From assembly GCA_025869455.1 (NCBI GenBank), contig JAOZVT010000091.1:1-19984 (forward strand): a DNA stretch of 19,984 nt. Reading direction: 5' to 3'. This DNA is from Prosthecobacter sp. (GTDB lineage: Bacteria; Verrucomicrobiota; Verrucomicrobiia; Verrucomicrobiales; Verrucomicrobiaceae). This document shows positions 15,722 through 19,984 of the stretch, piece by piece; within the stretch, counting starts at the first letter, position 1; each line of letters begins with the position of its first letter. The position numbers and the translations under genes are program-made. The notes below the pieces were generated by a model. That model had not been told where the DNA came from and ran no database searches. It saw only the letters and a program-made list of their open reading frames with translations.

Positions 15722-17230
15722 ATGCTTGAATTTTTCCGCCGCCACCGTGGTGCCTTCCTCATCACCGTCACAGTGATCATCATCATCAGCTTCTCCGTTT
15801 GGGGTGGCATGAAAAACAATGGTCGTGACAGCCTCGTAGGACAGCCAACGGACATTGCCTTCACCATTTACGGTCATAACTACACCATCGCCGAAGCTCA
15901 GCGCTTTGAGCGCCGGATGCAGATCATCTACATGCTGCAGATGTATGACCTCCTCAGCCTCTCCAGCGTGGGCTCGCGGGATGACAAAAATAACAACATC
16001 GTGATCAATCAGCTCGTTCTCGAAAAAGAGATGGAGCGCATGGGCATTCACCCGAGCGATGCAGAAGCCAAAGCCGCCATGGAGAAGCTGCCAGCCCTCC
16101 AGGAAAACGGCACCTTCAGCCAACAGCGTGCTTTCAATGCCGAACAGATGCTCGGCTCTTATGGCTTCAAGTCCTCTGACATGCTGGAAGTCGTCAAACT
16201 CAGCATCGGTTTCACCAAGCTGCGTGACCTGATCGGCAAGAACTACGTGGCTAGCCCGCTGGAAATCGAAAAAACCTACGCTAGCGAGTATCAGACCCTC
16301 AAGGTCAAGACCCTGAGCTTCAATCTGGACGACTATAAAAAGAACGCCGTGGTCAAGGATGACGAGATCCAGAAGTACTACGACGAGAAAAAGGATGCGT
16401 ACATGACCGAAGAAAAGCGCGCCATCAGCTACATCTACTTTGAGAACCCCAAGGATCAGGACAAAAAGCCACTCGAAGACCGCAAGAAGGCAGAAATCGC
16501 AGTGGTGGATCGCGTCAATAAATTCAATGCCGAGAGCAACAAGCCTGCTGCTAAATTTGATGATGTGGCTAAAGAGTGCAAAGAAACCGTCCTGAAGGCC
16601 GACCTCTTCACCAAAGAAGCACCTCCAGAAGCCATCAAGGCCGAGAAAGAATTGATCGATGCGATCTATTCCACCAACCCAGAACTTCGTTCCATCAGTG
16701 ATCCAATCAAAGGTGCCAACGGATTCTACATCTTCAGCGTCACGAAAGTGGATGCTCCCAAGCAGAAGCCGCTGGCGGAAGTGAAGGATCAGGTGAAAGA
16801 GGCTCTCGTCACCCAGAAAGCCCAGGAAGCTCTGACCAAGGACGTCAACGATACCCGCACCGCTCTGGCTGATGGCCTGAAGGCTGGTAAGAAAATCGAA
16901 GACCTGGCCAAGGATAAGAAGCTCACTCTTTCTGCCATGACTGAAGTCACGGTGGCTGAGCCTGCTCAGGACGTGAAGAACGCTTATCTCATTGCTCGTC
17001 AGGCACGTGACACCGCTCCTGGTGAACTCAGCAAGGCCATTGATACCGATTCCGGTTCCCTGCTGGTGTATGTGGCTGGCAAAGAACTCCGCAAGCGTGA
17101 CGACAGCGCTAGCCTGCGTGAAAACCTGGCGAATAGCCGTGCTGAACAAGAGCGCAACCGCCTGTTTGATGCATGGTTCACTCGCAGCCGCGAAAAGGCT
17201 AACGTGAAAATGCTGATCACCCAGGCCTAA
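15722..17230 (+). CDS. Membrane-anchored SurA/PpiD-type peptidylprolyl isomerase-like folding factor
   Basis: 502 residues, with the start at ATG 15722 chosen because LEFFRRHRGAFL and a single transmembrane helix (about residues 10-29, FLITVTVIIIISFSVWGG) follow, as in PpiD-like N-in anchored chaperones. Residues ~40-220 form the helical SurA N-terminal-like region (VLEKEMERMGIHPSDAEAKA, FSQQRAFNAEQML, SPLEIEKTYASEYQTLKVKT). Residues ~232-340 fit a parvulin-like rotamase domain ending in GFYIFSVTKVDAPKQKPLAEV, but its middle is weakly conserved and may be inactive, as in E. coli PpiD. A charged helical tail follows. The protein should assist folding of secreted or outer-membrane proteins at the periplasmic face of the inner membrane. 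The upstream 111 bp contains a TGCCCA/TGGGCA hairpin at 15667-15682 but no clear promoter. Confidence 0.85.
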   Translation: MLEFFRRHRGAFLITVTVIIIISFSVWGGMKNNGRDSLVGQPTDIAFTIYGHNYTIAEAQRFERRMQIIYMLQMYDLLSLSSVGSRDDKNNNIVINQLVLEKEMERMGIHPSDAEAKAAMEKLPALQENGTFSQQRAFNAEQMLGSYGFKSSDMLEVVKLSIGFTKLRDLIGKNYVASPLEIEKTYASEYQTLKVKTLSFNLDDYKKNAVVKDDEIQKYYDEKKDAYMTEEKRAISYIYFENPKDQDKKPLEDRKKAEIAVVDRVNKFNAESNKPAAKFDDVAKECKETVLKADLFTKEAPPEAIKAEKELIDAIYSTNPELRSISDPIKGANGFYIFSVTKVDAPKQKPLAEVKDQVKEALVTQKAQEALTKDVNDTRTALADGLKAGKKIEDLAKDKKLTLSAMTEVTVAEPAQDVKNAYLIARQARDTAPGELSKAIDTDSGSLLVYVAGKELRKRDDSASLRENLANSRAEQERNRLFDAWFTRSREKANVKMLITQA

Positions 17231-17256
17231 CCGAAAGGAGAAGGGCCGCAAATCTC

Positions 17257-17598
17257 ATGAGTGATACGACCCTTCTCGAAGACTTGTTTGATGATGCCAA
17301 CGGTCATTTGGCCGTTGGTGAATTGGAGGAAGCCATTGTCCTCTACCGCCAGTGTGTCGCACGCGATCCTCAATTTTTTGATGGCTGGCAGGCTCTCGGC
17401 ATGGCCTTGCTCAAAGTGGGCGAAGTCAAAGAAGCCATCGGTGCGGGGCTCATGGCCACCACGCTGAAGCCCAATGATCTGCTGGCCTGGACTGGGCTTT
17501 CGCAGATGTATGTGCGCAACAAACAGATCGCCGAGGCCGAAGATGCCAAAGGCAAAGCCCGCATCCTTTCTCTGGGCGGCAAAGTGGTCAAAGACTGA
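17257..17598 (+). CDS. Small TPR-repeat protein
   Basis: 113 residues with no signal peptide, built of about three tetratricopeptide repeats: LAVGELEEAIVLYRQCVARD (~17-36), FDGWQALGMALLKVGEVKEA (~41-60) and LLAWTGLSQMYVRNKQIAEA (~75-94). TPR domains bind other proteins; no partner can be named. It starts 26 nt after the SurA/PpiD-like gene and is probably co-transcribed with it, so a linked role in secretion or folding is plausible but unproven. AAGGAG at 17235-17240 is the best ribosome-binding-like sequence in the window, but it lies 16 nt from the ATG, longer than usual. Confidence 0.85.
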   Translation: MSDTTLLEDLFDDANGHLAVGELEEAIVLYRQCVARDPQFFDGWQALGMALLKVGEVKEAIGAGLMATTLKPNDLLAWTGLSQMYVRNKQIAEAEDAKGKARILSLGGKVVKD

Positions 17599-17622
17599 TC
17601 CACCTCAGCGTGGCTCAGGTGA

Positions 17623-18564
17623 TTACTTCTTGAAGAAATTCCGCTGCTTCTCAGTGATCGGCAGTCCTACTTTCTCCATGACCTGGAGCATGTCTTCCCA
17701 GACTTGCCGTTTGGCTTGGCGACCACCATCGGCCAGTTTTTCCTCACGCAGAATGTAGCTAGGGTGAAAGGTCACCATCGTGGGCAAACCTTGAACCTGA
17801 TAAAACTGTCCGCGCAGCTTGCTCACGGGACCACTGAGTCCCAGCCCCTCCGCTGCCGTCTTGCCCAGCGCCACCAGGATCTTGGGCTGAATGATGTCGA
17901 TTTCTGTAAAAATGTAGGGCAGACAAGTCCGCATCTCCACCGGCGTAGGCGGTCGGTTTGACCAGCCCTGGTTTTCCATGGCCGGACGGAATTTGCAGAT
18001 GTTGCTGATGTAAACCTCACTGCGGTCCAGGCCCATCGCCTTGATGATGCCCGTGAGCTTTTGCCCCGCAGGCCCCACGAAGGGCTCGCCCTGACGTTCC
18101 TCTTCCGCGCCTGGGGCTTCACCGACGAACATGATCTCAGCCTCCGCACTGCCAACGGCAAAGACCATCGTCTCCCGCAGGGTGCCCAAAGCACGGGCTT
18201 CTGGCGACTGCTCGGCCATCTGGGCCAGTGCGCTCAGTTTCTCCGCTTTGCTGCCACCCGGGACCTCAATCAAGGACGGAGTCGCGCTCGGTAGTGGAGC
18301 GGCTGCTGGGGCTGCCGCACGCGCCGCAGGCTGGGCGGTAGGAGGCGGCGCGGACAACGTCTCACGAAACATGGCCGCAGCTTGGGGAGAGGCAGCTTCG
18401 CTAGCTCGGGGTGGAGCAGGAGCACGCATGGGTGGTGCGGACTGTTTCCCTGGGCCTCCTAGTTTTTCCATCACCCCAGGACGCAGCCCCACATGGGTCT
18501 GCCCAGCTACCTGACGCTGTTCCAGGTAATGTTTGAGGAGTCCGGCTGCGGCTTCGTTGGGCAT
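17623..18564 (-). CDS. Uracil-DNA glycosylase, family 4-like, lacking the N-terminal Fe-S cysteines
   Basis: 313 residues. Removes uracil from DNA to start base-excision repair. The C-terminal ~180 residues have the family motifs: GEAPGAEEE (148-156), GEPFVGPAGQKL, NICKFRPA, NRPPTPVEMRTCLPYI, KILVALGKTAAEGL and HPS at 267-269 (TFHPSYI). Family 4 enzymes hold a 4Fe-4S cluster with four cysteines, two of them in a CxxC just before the first strand. Here that segment reads ARALGTLRETMVFAVG with no cysteine, and the whole protein has only Cys190 and Cys214. Residues ~40-105 are an Ala/Pro-rich linker joining a short N-terminal helix to the catalytic domain. It converges on the TPR gene with a 24-bp gap and lies 43 nt after plsY, probably in one transcript with it. 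Confidence 0.9.
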   Translation of the reverse strand: MPNEAAAGLLKHYLEQRQVAGQTHVGLRPGVMEKLGGPGKQSAPPMRAPAPPRASEAASPQAAAMFRETLSAPPPTAQPAARAAAPAAAPLPSATPSLIEVPGGSKAEKLSALAQMAEQSPEARALGTLRETMVFAVGSAEAEIMFVGEAPGAEEERQGEPFVGPAGQKLTGIIKAMGLDRSEVYISNICKFRPAMENQGWSNRPPTPVEMRTCLPYIFTEIDIIQPKILVALGKTAAEGLGLSGPVSKLRGQFYQVQGLPTMVTFHPSYILREEKLADGGRQAKRQVWEDMLQVMEKVGLPITEKQRNFFKK

Positions 18565-18607
18565 GAGTCAGTGATAGCTGAAAATGAGGGCTGTGGCAAA
18601 AAATCGG

Positions 18608-19246
18608 TCACTTTTTCCGCCCCGCCTTGGGCTCAGTGCCTGCCAAGATGCGGCCAATATTGGCGCGATGTCGGACGATGACCAGTACCATGATCAGCAC
18701 ACCAAAGAAGAGCATGACAAAGTCCCACTGACCGCGCTGGATCATCACGGCGACCATCGTCGCCACCACGCCGACTCCGGCCATCATGGAGGCCAGGGAG
18801 ACAAACCGGGTGGTGAAGAAAAATAGCAGCCAGACCGCTAGGCCGCCCAGCATAGCAATCGGCGCAATGCCCAGCAACACGCCTGCCGTGGTTGCCACGC
18901 CTTTGCCGCCTTTGAAGTTCAGCCAAAAAGTAAACATGTGCCCGAGCACGGCAGATAAACCCGCGACCACCATGCCTGCGGAAACGATCTCTGTGGCCAT
19001 GCCTTCCTTGGTCAAAAGAAATCCGGCTAGCCAAGCTGGCAGCCAGCCTTTGAGCGCATCGAGCATGAAAACCGGAATGCCGATCCCCTTCCCTAAAACG
19101 CGGATGACATTCGTGGCCCCAATGTTGCCACTGCCATGCTGACGGATGTCCAGCCCCTTGAGCTTACCAGCCCAAAAGCCAAAAGGCATCGCACCACTGA
19201 CATAGCCACCGACTGCCGAAATCAAAATTGCCACTGCGGGATTCAT
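18608..19246 (-). CDS. plsY: Glycerol-3-phosphate acyltransferase PlsY
   Basis: 212-residue inner-membrane enzyme that transfers an acyl group from acyl-phosphate to glycerol 3-phosphate, giving lysophosphatidic acid in phospholipid synthesis. Family motifs are intact: GGYVSGAMPFGFWAGK (13-28), DIRQHGSGNIGATNVIRVLGK (33-53) and GH-x-F-x-FWLNFKGGKGVATT (102-120), with RHRANIGRILAGTE near the C-terminus. About five hydrophobic segments fit the usual topology. The ATG at 19246 gives the normal short N-terminus. A weak TTG-N17-GATACA-like pair sits in the 46-bp gap behind vapC, so plsY may have its own promoter, with uracil-DNA glycosylase as the second gene. Confidence 0.95.
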   Translation of the reverse strand: MNPAVAILISAVGGYVSGAMPFGFWAGKLKGLDIRQHGSGNIGATNVIRVLGKGIGIPVFMLDALKGWLPAWLAGFLLTKEGMATEIVSAGMVVAGLSAVLGHMFTFWLNFKGGKGVATTAGVLLGIAPIAMLGGLAVWLLFFFTTRFVSLASMMAGVGVVATMVAVMIQRGQWDFVMLFFGVLIMVLVIVRHRANIGRILAGTEPKAGRKK

Positions 19247-19292
19247 TGTCAGCTATGTATCCCCAGACTCAGCCTTTGCGCCAAGGAAAAAG

Positions 19293-19661
19293 TCATCCCT
19301 TCCACGCACAACCTAGTTCCACCGCCGCCTCGTGCAATCTCCGATCATGTGTCCACAGAGGCACACCGTGGATTAGGCAACTGGCTAAAAGTTGAATGTC
19401 ATTCCAACCAATCCCCCGCCCGTAGAGCTTTCGGTTTTCAATCAGCACCAGGGATTCACGCTCAGTCGCAGCCGTCACACGCTCTAATTCGCGCATGTCA
19501 CTGAGAAACTGACCACGGTTCGCCAAGCTCCCCACGGCCATTTCCCCAATGACAATCCAGTGCGTCACGATTTCTCCCGCCCAGAGCATCTGCCCCAGAC
19601 GTTGATCATTATTTTTCCCATTCAGGAAATAAACCCAGACGTTGGTATCAGCGAGCACCAT
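19293..19661 (-). CDS. vapC: VapC-type PIN-domain toxin ribonuclease
   Basis: 122-residue PIN-domain protein, the usual VapC size. The four acidic residues that bind the catalytic metal are all present: Asp5 (ADTNVWV), Glu40 (IGEMAVG), Asp88 (GWNDIQLLAS) and Asp106 (THDRRL). VapC toxins cut tRNA or rRNA when not held by the antitoxin; the target cannot be read from sequence. It overlaps the end of vapB by 14 nt, so the two are translationally coupled. The gene looks intact and active. Confidence 0.93.
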   Translation of the reverse strand: MVLADTNVWVYFLNGKNNDQRLGQMLWAGEIVTHWIVIGEMAVGSLANRGQFLSDMRELERVTAATERESLVLIENRKLYGRGIGWNDIQLLASCLIHGVPLWTHDRRLHEAAVELGCAWKG

Positions 19662-19911
19662 AAGGAGTGGGGTCTTCAGCAGCGCGGTTAAAGTTCAGGC
19701 GAGTGGTATCCAAAGGCTCCTCCCCAGGACGTGTCCTGTCTGGAGCATTCAAGTCTGGCATGGAACCACCCAGTGCAGCTAGCCTACGGGAGGATTCCCG
19801 TGCGATCAGGGCTTCCAGTCCCAGGTGTACAAGTTTGGTTTTTTCGGTGATGCCCGTCAGCCTTCCAGCTTTGGCGATGAGGTCATCATCCAGTATTAGC
19901 GTTGTTCTCAT
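19648..19911 (-). CDS. vapB: VapB-type antitoxin
   Basis: 87 residues starting at the ATG at 19911 (MRTTLILDDDLIAKAGRLTG). An in-frame upstream start at 19929 would overlap the -10 element and is rejected. Residues 1-49 fit the short ribbon-helix-helix-like VapB family (beta strand RTTLILDDD, helix LIAKAGRLTG, then TEKTKLVHLGLEALIARESSRRLAALGG), which binds operator DNA. The charged, Pro-rich tail (~50-87) should wrap and inhibit the toxin. Two TCATGCA copies lie at the promoter and start codon as possible operator half-sites. It overlaps vapC by 14 nt. Confidence 0.9.
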   Translation of the reverse strand: MRTTLILDDDLIAKAGRLTGITEKTKLVHLGLEALIARESSRRLAALGGSMPDLNAPDRTRPGEEPLDTTRLNFNRAAEDPTPYGAR

Positions 19912-19936
19912 GCACGATTTTACCCACATTCATGCA
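19908..19936. promoter_or_regulatory. Candidate VapB operator: paired TCATGCA sites
   Basis: TCATGCA occurs at 19908-19914, across the start codon, and at 19930-19936, inside the promoter spacer. The two are 22 bp apart, about two helical turns, so they lie on the same face of the DNA and bracket the -10. That layout fits autorepression by VapB or the VapBC complex. Each contains the palindromic core CATG. This is an inference from position. Confidence 0.4.
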
Positions 19937-19945
19937 TACAGTCAA
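19917..19945 (-). promoter_or_regulatory. Near-consensus sigma70-type promoter of vapBC
   Basis: Minus strand: TTGACT (19945-19940), a 17-nt spacer, then TAAAAT (19922-19917). Both hexamers match the sigma70 consensus at five of six positions and the spacing is ideal. The vapB ATG begins only 5 nt after the -10, so transcription should start at or within a base or two of the start codon. Confidence 0.8.
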
Positions 19946-19984
19946 GCGCATTTGGCATCATTGCAATTTTCCTGCTCGAAATTG

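Noticed and set aside
15674..17251. A 525-codon open frame antisense to the SurA/PpiD-like gene
   Set aside because: It is an almost exact antisense shadow of a gene with a membrane anchor and SurA/PpiD-type segments. Its translation has no family signature.
17601..17621. CACCT/AGGTG hairpin between the convergent TPR and uracil-DNA glycosylase genes
   Set aside because: Only a 5-bp stem with an 11-nt loop and no T-tract on either strand, too weak to call a bidirectional terminator.

Overview
This window looks like the chromosome of a Verrucomicrobiota bacterium, probably order Verrucomicrobiales (Verrucomicrobium/Prosthecobacter-like). The evidence is a secreted protein with planctomycete-type cytochrome c, DUF1549 and DUF1553 domains, a secreted SUMF1-fold protein with the N-terminal region usual in planctomycete and verrucomicrobial proteins, and a hydrolase-like beta-propeller protein of the type common in that superphylum. 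Taxonomy is inferred from gene content only. Coding density is high. None of the 13 genes has a clear AGGAG-type Shine-Dalgarno sequence at normal spacing.

Layout. On the minus strand, 1-3785 is the 5' part of a very large secreted protein that runs off the left edge: signal peptide, SUMF1/FGE-like domain, choice-of-anchor-D-like domain, MBG-like domain, then two ~380-residue tandem modules of unknown function. Next on the minus strand are hemW (3977-5080) and the exported PSCyt1-DUF1549-DUF1553 protein (5153-8443). A ~680-bp gene-free stretch (8444-9126) holds a cluster of GC-rich palindromes and an intrinsic terminator for rho. Then come rho (9127-11097, with a ~290-residue low-complexity N-terminus) and yebC (11116-11865), which probably form one minus-strand operon.

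A divergent intergenic region (11866-12188) leads into a plus-strand series: glutamine-dependent NAD+ synthetase (12189-14132), a secreted GH32/43-like beta-propeller protein (14174-15610), a membrane-anchored SurA/PpiD-type folding factor (15722-17230) and a small TPR protein (17257-17598). Converging on these from the right are minus-strand genes: a family-4-like uracil-DNA glycosylase (17623-18564), plsY (18608-19246), and a VapBC toxin-antitoxin pair (19293-19911) behind a near-consensus promoter that implies a leaderless vapB transcript.

How the genes fit together. Most are housekeeping: heme trafficking, transcription termination, translation/regulation (YebC), NAD synthesis, envelope protein folding, phospholipid synthesis and base-excision repair. 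The lineage-specific material is the set of large secreted proteins and the palindromic intergenic DNA. I see no phage, transposase, CRISPR array, tRNA or rRNA. The most novel-looking items are the duplicated C-terminal module of the SUMF1-fold protein, the uracil-DNA glycosylase that keeps only two of four expected Fe-S cysteines, the rebuilt Rho N-terminus, and the vapB promoter/operator arrangement.
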